From contig CAWBVG010000035.1 in the NCBI GenBank assembly GCA_963792175.1, positions 1 to 64,000 of the forward strand: a DNA stretch of 64,000 nucleotides, in the 5' to 3' direction. The DNA comes from CAWBVG01 sp963792175. Lineage in GTDB: Bacteria; Acidobacteriota; Vicinamibacteria; Vicinamibacterales; CAVVIG01. Below, piece after piece: positions 42,703 to 51,662 of the stretch. Made by a program: the position numbers and the translations under genes. Numbering within the stretch: position 1 is the first letter of the stretch; each line of letters starts with the position of its first letter. A model generated the notes under the pieces. That model was given only the letters and a program-made list of their open reading frames with translations. It did not search any database and was not told where the DNA came from.

Positions 42703-44977
42703 TCAGTAGACCAGCGACGCGAGCGTCTTGCGCGCCTGTGCCGCCTCAGGGAATTTCGGATCGAGTTGCAGGGCGCGCTGAAGCGTGCGCCGCGCCTTCG
42801 CGTCGTCGCCTTTGCGCGCCAGCGCCATGCCGAGATGGTAATGGTAGACCGGGTTGTTCGGTTCCAGATCGAGGCTTTGCTGAAGATAGAGCATCGACTG
42901 GCCGATGAGGTCTTTTCTGTAGTACACCCATCCGAGCGTGTCGTTGACTTCGGCCAGGTTCGGGTACTTCGACTTGGCGATCATCGCGAGCTGCAGCGCC
43001 ACCTCGAGATTGCCGCGACCCTCGGCGTACAGCCAGGCGAGGTTGTTCGCGGCCGCAGCGGCGTAGTTGTCAATCTGCAGCGCTTTTTCCCACCACTGCT
43101 GGGCCTCGTCGAGGTTCCCTTGCACGTAGCTGATCAGGCCCATCATCGTCGTCGCCGCCACCGACCGCGGCTTGAGCTTGACGAATTGGGCGAACTGCTT
43201 CTTCGCATCGTCCAGCCGCTTCTGGGAGATATACAGTTCGGCGAGCAGCGCGTAGGTGGCTGGATTGGAGGGGTCGGCGGCGAGCGCCTCGGTCAGGAAC
43301 GCTTCCGATTTCGCCGGCTGTCCGAGCTCGCGGTAGACCTTCGACGCCAGGACGAGCATCGACGGCGACTTCGGATGCTTCGCGAGGAAGCTGTCCACGC
43401 GCCCTCGCGCCTCGTTGAGCCGCTTGCGCGTGAGATCGATCGCGACCAGTCCGGTCACGGCCTCCACGGACTGCGGATCGAGCTTCAATTGCTTGTCGAA
43501 CGCCAGCTTGGGCCGCGTTCAAGTCGTTCCGGCGGAGCAGGGTCTGCGCGAGCATGCTCTGCGCGCGCGGCGAATCCGGATGCCGGCTGAGCACGATCTT
43601 CAGCTCCTGCTCGGCGCGGGCGTGATCCTCGTCGCGGACCATCAGCGCGCGCACCAGCGAGAGCCTGCGGCCAGATTCCCCGGGTTGGTCTTGATCGCGT
43701 TCTCGGCGAACTGGATGGCGGTATCGATTTCGTTGCGGTTGCGGTGCAGCTCCGACAGCTCGAGTTGGGCCGGCAGCGAGCTCGGGTCCAGCTTCAACGT
43801 GTCGTTGAACGCCTTGCGCGCCTCTTCGACATCGTGCAGCGCCAGCTGCACTCTGGCAAGCGTGAGCTGCGCATCGGCGAGCCGCGGGTCGACCAAGATC
43901 GCCTGCTTGACTTTTTCGAGCGCCTCTGGCGTCTTGCCGTCGGCGAGGAGCAGTCGTGCCTTCAGGGTCAACGCCTGGCCGTTGCGCGCGTCCTGCGCCA
44001 GCACCTCGTCGATCATCTGGTGTGCGCGCTGCCGGTTGTTGACGACGAAGTGCAGCATCGCGATGCGGATCTTCGCCGCCGCGAAATGCTTCTTGTCCTT
44101 CGCCAGCTCGTCGAGCGTCTTGAAGGCTTCCGAAAAACGGTTCACCGAGACATAGAAGGCCGACAACGCGAAGCGCGAACGCTCGTCGTCGGCGATCTCG
44201 ACCAGCGACTTGAAGTGCGGCTCGGCCAGCGACCGGCTTGCCGAGTTGCATGTACAAGGAGGCGAGACCGGCATGAACCATGATGTTCCGCGGTTCGAGC
44301 TCGAGCGCTGCCTTGAACACCGACTCAGCCTGGTCCGGCTTGCCAATGGCCCTGTAGAAGTTTGCGAGGTTCACGCGCGCGTCGACCGAGGTCGGTGCAA
44401 CCGTGACGGCTTTGGTGAAGGCCTTTTCGGCGAGTTCGGGCTCGCCATGTGCCAGCTGAAACACACCCAGGTTGGCGTACACCCCGGCGCTCTCCGGGTC
44501 GACTTGAACCGCCCGGGCCATGACGCCGATCCCTTCGTCGAGGTCCCTCAGCCCGGCCAGTGCATTTCCGAGCAGGACCAGTGCGGCGACATTGTTTGGA
44601 CTCCGTCGAAGCACGGTCCGGGCGCGCTCCTTCGCTTCCTTGAAGAAGCCTCCGTTGACCAGGAGATTGCCGGCTTTGAGCTGCGCCTCGTCGCTGTCCG
44701 GGAGCAGATCGGCGGCACGGACGTATTCGGGGAACGCTGCGCGCGTGTTGCCCAGCGCCTTGTAGGCGTCCGCCAGTTTCAGGCGGGCGTCGCCGAATTG
44801 ATTGTCCAGGTGAATGGCGTTCGAGTACTGGATCGTGGCTTCGGCGTACTTCTTCTGCTCGAAGTACTGATTGCCGCTGTCGAAATACTTACGTTTCGCC
44901 AGTGCGACATCCTGGGAACAGGCGGATGCCAGAATTGTCACCGCCAGCGTCCACAAGAGCCCTGCGCGCATGTTCAT
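42703..44977 (-). CDS. PrsT-like TPR lipoprotein 3 (frameshifted)
   Basis: About 757 codons. From 44977 MNMRAGLLWTLAVTILASAC gives a lipoprotein signal with Cys at ~20 (ATG 44971 is equally possible). TPR units include YAEATIQYSNAIHLDNQFGD, LGNALAGLRDLDEGIGVMAR and VYANLGVFQLAHGEPELAEK. Frame changes occur near 44240, 43660 and 43510; the last ~260 residues are intact and end EAAQARKTLASLVY. It is the first gene of the operon TPR3-exosortase-EpsI-TPR2-spermidine-synthase-like. A periplasmic scaffolding role is inferred from the PrsT family. Confidence 0.83.
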
Positions 44978-45143
44978 GGTGAGACAGAACACCAAGTGAG
45001 CAAAAGGCCTTCCCTGTCGTAAGGAAAGACCTCGAACGACTATAAGCGGCTTGTTTTCGGGTAGTTGGCTGGCCACGGCGAGACCGTGGCCAGCAGGGAA
45101 ATCAGGAACGTGCAGTGAAGTCTGCGAAACTGCCGACTTTGTT

Positions 45144-46105
45144 CTACTTCGCGAAATCCTTCGTTCGGCGGCGGCGGTAGCGATTGGCCGTCAAAGAGCA
45201 GGCCACTGCCGAGGAGCATGAGCGACGCCGGTTCCGGTACCGCAGCCGCGCTACCTCCACCGGCCGGTCCCGTCACGATGGTAAAGCTGACGCCATCGTT
45301 GAGGAAGTGGCAATCGGGGTCGAAGGCGAGTGTGACGTCTCGGTTGGGATCGGTCGAAGGACCGATGTAGGCTTTCAACGCCTCCAACTGGCTTCCAGTG
45401 CCCGTCGTGAAGTAGTACCGGTAGTCGTACGTCCCGCCCCGCGCCGTTTTGCGTAACGACCCAGCCCGTTGTTCCACTCGTCGCGTTGTCCGCGTACGAC
45501 TGCGGCAGCGTCGTGGGATTGTAGGCGGCATCGGGCGTCGACAGCATCGTTCTTGAAGGCGTTGACTTCGGCTGCGTTCAAGCGGGTTGCCAGCGTCCGC
45601 CATGAACGAATGCGCCGTCAGGTCGGTCTTCGGATTGGTCGTGAGGGCGTTCGCCGAGTCGAATGCGTCCGCGATGTTCGTCACCGGCGACGAGCCAGCG
45701 GGAACGTCGGGATCCGACGCGTACCGCACCGTCGAAGTGTAGGTGTCGCCGCCTGCATTCGTTCCCCGTATTCGGGCCAACGAGGACCGTTCCGCCCGTC
45801 GCCGGCGTGTCGAACATGTCCAGGAACAGCACGTTCTTGCTCGCGTCCCAGTTGTACATGTTCGTGAACGTGATGTAGGCGGACGTGATGACTTCGTTGG
45901 TCGGAACGCTGATGAGACCGAGCGTCCACGCGTAGTAGTAGTGGTGATCGAGGTCGCCCATGTCGTTGGCGCCGGTCCCGGCGGAAGGCACGTAGGTCAG
46001 GACGGTCGCCGACGCGCGACCCGGAAAGGCCAACAGGGCGGCCAGAAGCAGCAAGCCTGGCACGATTCGCCCTCGTTTGAGTACCGAAACCTTCACTGAT
46101 CTCAC
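45144..46105 (-). CDS. PEP-CTERM sorting-domain protein 2 (frameshifted)
   Basis: A ~320-residue secreted protein. GTG 46105 is preferred, with AGGAG 6 nt upstream (ccaaggagacatcGTG). Signal helix IVPGLLLLAALLAFPGRASA is followed by LTYVPSAGTGANDMGDLDHH, ITFTNMYNWDASKNVLFLDM and, after shifts, YDYRYYFTTGTGSQLEALKA. The sorting signal is VPEPASLMLLGSGLLF. A one-base shift then restores ANRYRRRRTKDFAK and a stop at 45144-45146. Tyr/Asp-rich strands suggest a beta-sandwich surface protein. It lies upstream of the exosortase operon on the same strand (~166 bp before TPR lipoprotein 3). Confidence 0.85.
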
Positions 46106-46135
46106 GATGTCTCCTTGGACCACTCGACGCGATTG

Positions 46136-46154
46136 CACAGTTCTGGGAACTGTG
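46136..46154. repeat. Inverted repeat in the leader of PEP-CTERM gene 2
   Basis: cacagttc-tgg-gaactgtg is a perfect 8-bp inverted repeat 31 bp upstream of the GTG at 46105. It could be an operator or a 5'-UTR hairpin. Confidence 0.5.
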
Positions 46155-46602
46155 TCGTAGGACAACCCTACAATTCGACTGCCAATAAATCCAGCGGCGG
46201 TCGCCGTTCTCGTTTTGCCTTTAACTTATTATCATCAGAACTACTTACATAGCTCGATCACGTGAACGTGATCCCGTTCAGATGACCGATGGCTGCCTGT
46301 GAGATGACTTTGCTCTGCCTGACGCCGCTCTGGTGGCCTTGTACCGCGGCCTTCACAACCCGAAATCGAGAACCCGGCAGGGACGCGATACGTGCCACAT
46401 GCGGGTCGCATCGCGTCCGCACGGTGCGCCTCTCTGCGGCGACCCGTGTCCGGTCATCCGCACTATCGCAAGGGGAGTGCCGCGGACAAACGCACACCTG
46501 TATTGAGGTTCCGACTGCTTCGCCGCCCAGAGGTCCGCCTCCCGCAGACTTTCCTCGCGGGCGATGCGGAATGTCGCGAAGACGGTCATGGGAGAATGAT
46601 TC
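46155..46602. promoter_or_regulatory. Divergent intergenic region with a second inverted repeat
   Basis: This region lies between PEP-CTERM gene 2 (minus) and the YdcF-like gene (plus). An AT-rich block (ctttaacttattatcatcagaactacttacat, split around 46220-46252) fits a promoter. It is adjacent to gatcacgt-ga-acgtgatc (46256-46273), an 8-bp perfect inverted repeat that looks like a dimeric repressor site. 46280-46600 has open frames on both strands but nothing family-like. Confidence 0.4.
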
Positions 46603-47399
46603 GTGGATTTGCTCCTTGACGTCATCAAGGAGTTTCTGATTCCAGGCAGTGCCTGGTTTCTGATCGTCGGCGCGACCGGCTGTGCGTTGCTGCTGTTCGG
46701 CGGCGAGCGGAAGCGAACCGCCGGTCGAAGACTCCTGGTTGCGCTCGTGGTTCTGTACTGGGTCATGAGCGTGCCGGCGGTCGCGCGCGGCCTCCAGACG
46801 GCGCACGACCGGTCGAACGACGGACGTTGCCGCCGCGCTTCCCATCCGAGCCGCTGCCGATCGTCGTCCTCGGCAACGGGCTCGGCGGATACTCGGCGTT
46901 CGGCGGTCGGGTGGAAGTGCCGCTCGGCCAGACGGCCATGAACACGCTGTTCGCACTCGATCGATTTCGCGCGCAGCCGGCGTCGATGCTCATCGCGTCG
47001 GGTGGCGTGCAGGAGGAGGGCGGCTACTCGGAAGCCGCGGTCATTCGCGATGCCCTCGTTCGCAATCACGTGCCGGCCGATCGCATCATGGTCGAAGAGT
47101 CGTCGGGGACGACGCGTGAACAGGCGATTGGCACCGCGAAGATTCTCAGGCAACTCGGCGCAACGACGTGCATCGTTGTGACCTCGCCGCAGCAGATGGG
47201 TCGGGCGATCGATCTCTTCGCGCGCGAAGGCATCAAGGTGCTGCCGCTTCGCGCGGGATCGTTGCTCTGGACGCTCGACGATACCGCCCGGTGGTGGGAG
47301 TGGCTGATCCCGTCAACGGTCGCGCGCGCCGTGAGCCGCGATGTGATCTACGAGCTCATGGCGTGGCCGTACTATCGATTGCGTGGATGGGTGGGGTGA
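46603..47399 (+). CDS. YdcF/SanA-like (DUF218) membrane-anchored protein (one frameshift)
   Basis: A ~265-residue protein. GTG 46603 starts two transmembrane helices (FLIPGSAWFLIVGATGCALL; LLVALVVLYWVMSVPAVARG). After one shift near 46840 the DUF218 domain reads LPIVVLGNGLGGYSAFG, MLIASGGVQEEGGYSEAAVI, VPADRIMVEESSGTTREQAI and TTCIVVTSPQQMGRAIDLFA. DUF218/ElyC-like proteins act in envelope and peptidoglycan or antigen biosynthesis; the exact reaction is unknown. It overlaps the VanZ-like gene (ATG 47387), indicating an operon 46603-49840. Confidence 0.8.
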
Positions 47400-48720
47400 G
47401 CGAGACGACGCGCACCCGGCTGCCGTTCGTCTTGTGGATCGTGTCCGCCGTCTTCATCATCTACGGGACGACGATTCCCTTCAATTTCATCCACGATCAG
47501 CGGCTGATCGCCGGCCATCTCGCACGGCTGACGTGGAACCCGTTGATTGCGGCCGACACCGGACAACGCGTCTCCATTCCGGACTTCGTCGGCAACGTCC
47601 TGTTGTTCTGCCCGTTCGGGCTGCTCGGCGTCTGGGCGTTGACCCGCCCCCGGCCGCCGCTCGCACGCGCTCGTGCTGGTCGTGACGCTCGCGTTCGTGT
47701 TATCTGCGTTCGCCGAGACCCTGCAGCTGCTGACCGTCGACAGAACGACGTCGGCGTCGGATGTGTTCGCGAACACCGCCGGCGCCGCTCGTCGGCGCCG
47801 TGGCGGCGGTCCTGTTGTCGACAATCGCCGACCGGTCGCTGCGGGCGGTGTGGGCCGCGGGTACGCTGACGGTTCCGTCGTTCTTCCCCTTGCTGGTCGC
47901 CACGGTCGTCATGCTCGCGGGTGCGCTGGAACCGTTCGACGTGACGCTCGACGTCGGCAGCGTGGTGCCGAAGCTCCGCGGCTTTCTCGCCGACCCGATC
48001 CAGCTCGGCGTGCCGACCGACGAGGGACTGTCGTTCCTGCAGCATCTGCTGTTCGGAGCCACGCTCGTCCTGTGGCTCGAGGAGATGAGGATCCAGAAGG
48101 CGGAGACGATCGCCGCGCTGGTCGCCGTCGCTGTCTCCGTGGCCGCCGAAGCGGCGCAGCTGTTCATCGGTGCACGAGCGCCCGGTCTCTGGGACGCTGG
48201 CATCGGCGCCGCGGGCGCTCTGGCCGGCATCCCACTGGGCATGTCATTCCAGACGTCGCGCAAGAGTCCACGGTGGTGGATGGGTGTGTTCGGCTTGACG
48301 ATGGTCGGCGTCGCCATGCAGCAGTTGAGTCCGTTCACGGTCGCGCCTGACGCGGGATCGTTCCAGTGGATCCCGTTTCTGAACTACTACGCGTTCACGA
48401 CGAGCGAGACGGTCAGCCACTCGGCGGAGCTGTTGCTGGCGTACTTCCCGCTGGGATTCGCCCTCGCGCTGTCGACCCGCCGCCGGCGCAACCGCACTCG
48501 GGTGGTACTCGGGGCCGCCTTGCTGATTGCCGTGCCGGTGGAATACCTGCAGCGCTTCATCGGCGGACGGTTTTCGGATATCACCGACGTCGCGCTCTCG
48601 CTGGCCGGCGCATGGCTCGGTGCCTGGACGGCCACGCAGGGCTGGCGGCTGTTCGCCGAACAAATCGAGCTCGTGACGCCCGCACGCGCGGGGGCGCCCC
48701 TCGTGCCGGCGTCGCGATGA
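47387..48720 (+). CDS. VanZ-like membrane protein with two VanZ-type repeats (frameshifted N-terminal third)
   Basis: A ~444-residue polytopic protein. The first unit reads FVLWIVSAVFIIYGTTIPFN, FVGNVLLFCPFGLLGVWALT and, after shifts, LSAFAETLQLLTVDRTTSAS (conserved E..Q in helix 3) and DVFANTAGA. The second unit, in one clean frame, repeats this order: WIPFLNYYAFTTSETVSHSA, LLLAYFPLGFALALS, VPVEYLQRFIGGRFSDITDV. VanZ-like domains confer teicoplanin resistance in VanZ itself but are mostly uncharacterised; a cell-envelope role is likely. It ends with a 4-bp ATGA overlap with the next gene. Confidence 0.78.
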
Positions 48721-49840
48721 CGCGTCCGTCGATCGTCACCGTTGTCACGACGCTTGTCGCGGCCGTCGGGGCGACGGTGGTTGCCATCAAGACGGTGCTG
48801 CGCGTGCCGGGCATTCCCGTACAACGCGCGCGAGCTCTTTCTCGACGACGGCAGCACAACGGCCCTCGTGTTCTTCGCCTTGGCACTGCTGTGGGCAGGC
48901 GCCGGCGCGATGCTCATCGCGCACCTTCTGTGGCGAACCAGACGAACCGTACCTGCTTCTCCCGGCGGCGCTGATCGTCGTGTCGCTCGTCAGCAAGATG
49001 TTGCTGTCGCGGAGCGTCACCTACGAAAGCCTCGACGACATCATCGGCTCGAACAATCTGTTTGGACTCGTCACGCAGCAGGGCGTATGGGGCGAGACGT
49101 GGAAACAGATCGTCTCGGCGATTGGGCCGAACGCCATCGATGTTCTCGAGCGGCGGGTGCGATATACCGCCCTGTATTCAGTGCCGCTTCTGGCGATCGC
49201 GTTCGCCCTGGCATCAATGCCGCGCCCGACGCCCGCATCGGCGCGAAGAACGCCGCTCGATCGCGCGTTGATAGTCCTCTGCGCGGCGGGTTGGCTCTGG
49301 CTGGCCCGCACGCTGATTGTCACCTGGGCGGCAACCGACAATCTCACCGAGCTCGTCGCGCGCCGATCATGGCTTGGGATTTCCGGCGAGTGGTTCCTTG
49401 TCGCGATACCGGCGCTGGTGGGGGTCAGCGTCGCCCGGTTGATCCGCGCCGCATCGGATCCGAAGGGGTGGCCCGCAGCCATCGCGACGGCCATCGTCGC
49501 GCTCCCGATTGGCTGGGCATTGCTGACGGCCGGACTCGAACCGCGCGTGGAGAAGTACGGTCACGTGTTCTCGGGCGCGCAGTTTCTCCTCGGCCCCGAT
49601 CGCGGGACCCTGCTGTCGGATGCGCAGCTGTTCGTCCGATGGGCCGTCGTTCAATCGGGCGCGGTCGGCGTGACCTTCGTCGGCGCGTGGATCGCGGATG
49701 CGGCGATGCTGGTGGCGAAGGGAAGGGCGTCTTACCGTCCGGCCGCGAGCTGGTGGCGCAGCTTCTTGACTTCTCCGCGATTGGCCAGGTCTGGGTTGAT
49801 CTTCAACGCGGCCTCGAGCTCGGCGCTCGCCCTCGCCTGA
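48717..49840 (+). CDS. Unknown integral membrane protein (frameshifted)
   Basis: From ATG 48717 (overlapping the VanZ-like stop) the frame reads RPSIVTVVTTLVAAVGATVV. Shifts lead through ALVFFALALLWAGAGAMLIA to a clean segment with YESLDDIIGSNNLFGLVTQQ, VPLLAIAFALASMPRP, PLDRALIVLCAAGWLWLART, FLVAIPALVGVSVARLI and IATAIVALPIGWALLTAGLE. At least six membrane helices are present. I do not recognise the family. The open frame ends at 49840, 109 bp into the convergent TIGR03790 gene, so the true C-terminus may be near 49740-49770 if another indel exists. Confidence 0.6.
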
Positions 49841-51615
49841 TCGTTGATCGACGCGTAGATCACCGCCGCGTGCCACATCATCTCGGCCGTTTGCACGCCC
49901 TCGGCGTTGCGCGCCTGCTGGATCGTCATCGCGGCTTCGGCATCGCGGCCGAGCAGATGCTGCACCCACGCGAGCGTGTCCAGACAATACGGCACGAGCG
50001 GTTCCCGATGGTAGCGACCCAGCGCGAAGTAGTTGCCGAGGATCTCGGTGCCGCCGAGCAACTCCGGATCGCGTCTGGCGTTCGTGCTCGCGCGCTCGGC
50101 GAACGGCAGCGCCTCTTCGGGATTGCCGCGATACACCGCCAGCGCATAGGCGAGATTGTTCAGCGCAAGCGGATCGTTCGGACTGTAGGTCAGGATCGCC
50201 CGATATTGCGCGATCTCCCGGTCGCGGTCGCCGGCGCGCTCGTCCATCGCCGCGAGCTCCAGCCGCGCCGGGATGAATCGCGGCTCGGCCGCAACAGCCG
50301 CCTCGAGCGCCTCGCGGGCGCCCGCCGGGTCATTTCGAAGCAGACGCGACTGGTATCGAATGAACGCGGCGCCCGCCTCGCGGGACAACGCCGGATGCAT
50401 CATCGCCAGCTGGCGCCGCGCAAAGAACGTCGACACCTCGGTGGCGGTGTCGATTGGTGGATCCGTCTCGTCAGTGCCGAGGGCGGTGTGCGGAAAGGCC
50501 GTGGCCAGCGGATCACCCAGCACAATGGTCTGCCAACTCAGGTACGGCAGCGCGGCATAGAACGATTCGGCGAGGTTGCGGCCGCTGGCGTAGGCCGGAA
50601 AGAGAATGTCGGGTCGAACGGAGGCGTCGAGATACGGCTCGTCGACGTTTCCGGACGCGCCCGTGACGCCGGCGCGAATCAGATCCGCGACCAGCGACTC
50701 CGTCGTGCCGGCGAAGGGTTCGGACGAGCCATCACTCGGACGCCACGACGCCGGCGGTTCCTTGAAGGTGCGGGCGTCCGTGCTGACGAACATCGCGCCG
50801 AGGGCCCCGGGAGCGAATGTGAAGTCCCACGTCCGCCGGCGGCTGACGTCATTGTTCGAGCCCCATGAGTAATAACCCAGCACGGGCGGCGCGCCGTCTG
50901 TCGGCTTCGCGTGTTCATCCCGCACGCCAAGGCCGCGTGTCGTCAGGCGTTCGGCCGCCGCGGCGAGCCAGCGGTTTGGCACGAGGTCGACAGACGAGGC
51001 CCGCGGGCTGAGCACGAACACGCCGTCTGCCGGGGCGTCAGCGGCGCGATCGATCAAGCCGAGCGCATCCTGGACCGTGTAGCCGTCAAGGCGCGTGACG
51101 AGATAGACGTCGTGCAGGCGGTGGCTGAACGCTTCGACCGCGGCCGGCGCGTTGGCGGCGTAATACGGATTCGGCACGAAGCCGACGATCGGCACCGACG
51201 CATCAGTGCGCCGGCGATAGAGCAGCGTGAGCTCGGAATCGACGCTCGCGCCGGTACCGCTGCGCCCGCTCGTGCCGCTGATGCGTATCGGGACGTCCTT
51301 GGTGAGCACGATGTACAGAATGCGATCGTGCGCCTGACGGGCCGCGATGCATTGCCAGATTGGCTGGTCGATTTGCGTGTCGTAGACGTCGCGGCTGACC
51401 GATTCGGCGATCGGCAGCGGCATCGCGCAGATATTGTCGCCGGGCACCGCGCGCCGCGCGGCGTATTGTCGGCCGATCGTCTCGCTGGCGGCGCTGCTGC
51501 TGTTGACGACGACCAGGACGTTCGCGCCCGTTTGCGCACGAACCGGCGCGCCAGACGTCAGCCAGGCGGCAATGACGATCGGAACCAGGCGTGCGCCGCG
51601 AATGCAGAGAGTCAT
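49732..51615 (-). CDS. TIGR03790-family secreted protein with TPR tail, copy 1
   Basis: An intact ~627-residue protein. Start 51615 (MTLCIRGARLVPIVIAAWLT) gives a signal peptide ending APVRAQ; an ATG at 51633 is possible. The family core contains VLVVVNSSSAASETIGRQYA, VPGDNICAMP, DRILYIVLTKDVPIRISGT, LLYRR and DALGLIDRAADAPADGVFVL, then GVTGASGNVDEPYLDASVRP and FPAYASGRNLAESFYAALPY. The last ~190 residues are TPR-like (LALNNLAYALAVYRGNPEEA; LDTLAWVQHLLGRDAEAA). TIGR03790 proteins have no assigned activity. It is tandem with copy 2 (48-bp gap), probably a duplication. Confidence 0.85.
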   Translation of the reverse strand: MTLCIRGARLVPIVIAAWLTSGAPVRAQTGANVLVVVNSSSAASETIGRQYAARRAVPGDNICAMPLPIAESVSRDVYDTQIDQPIWQCIAARQAHDRILYIVLTKDVPIRISGTSGRSGTGASVDSELTLLYRRRTDASVPIVGFVPNPYYAANAPAAVEAFSHRLHDVYLVTRLDGYTVQDALGLIDRAADAPADGVFVLSPRASSVDLVPNRWLAAAAERLTTRGLGVRDEHAKPTDGAPPVLGYYSWGSNNDVSRRRTWDFTFAPGALGAMFVSTDARTFKEPPASWRPSDGSSEPFAGTTESLVADLIRAGVTGASGNVDEPYLDASVRPDILFPAYASGRNLAESFYAALPYLSWQTIVLGDPLATAFPHTALGTDETDPPIDTATEVSTFFARRQLAMMHPALSREAGAAFIRYQSRLLRNDPAGAREALEAAVAAEPRFIPARLELAAMDERAGDRDREIAQYRAILTYSPNDPLALNNLAYALAVYRGNPEEALPFAERASTNARRDPELLGGTEILGNYFALGRYHREPLVPYCLDTLAWVQHLLGRDAEAAMTIQQARNAEGVQTAEMMWHAAVIYASINDQARASAELEAALKINPDLANRGEVKKLRHQLAAGR

Positions 51616-51662
51616 CGACTCGCGCGCTTCCATCAATTGTGGCACACGGGAGCGCCGCCGCC

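Noticed and set aside
48742..50868. 708-aa plus-strand frame
   Set aside because: Only its first ~65 residues (membrane segment of the unknown protein) make sense; the rest is antisense to TIGR03790 copy 1.
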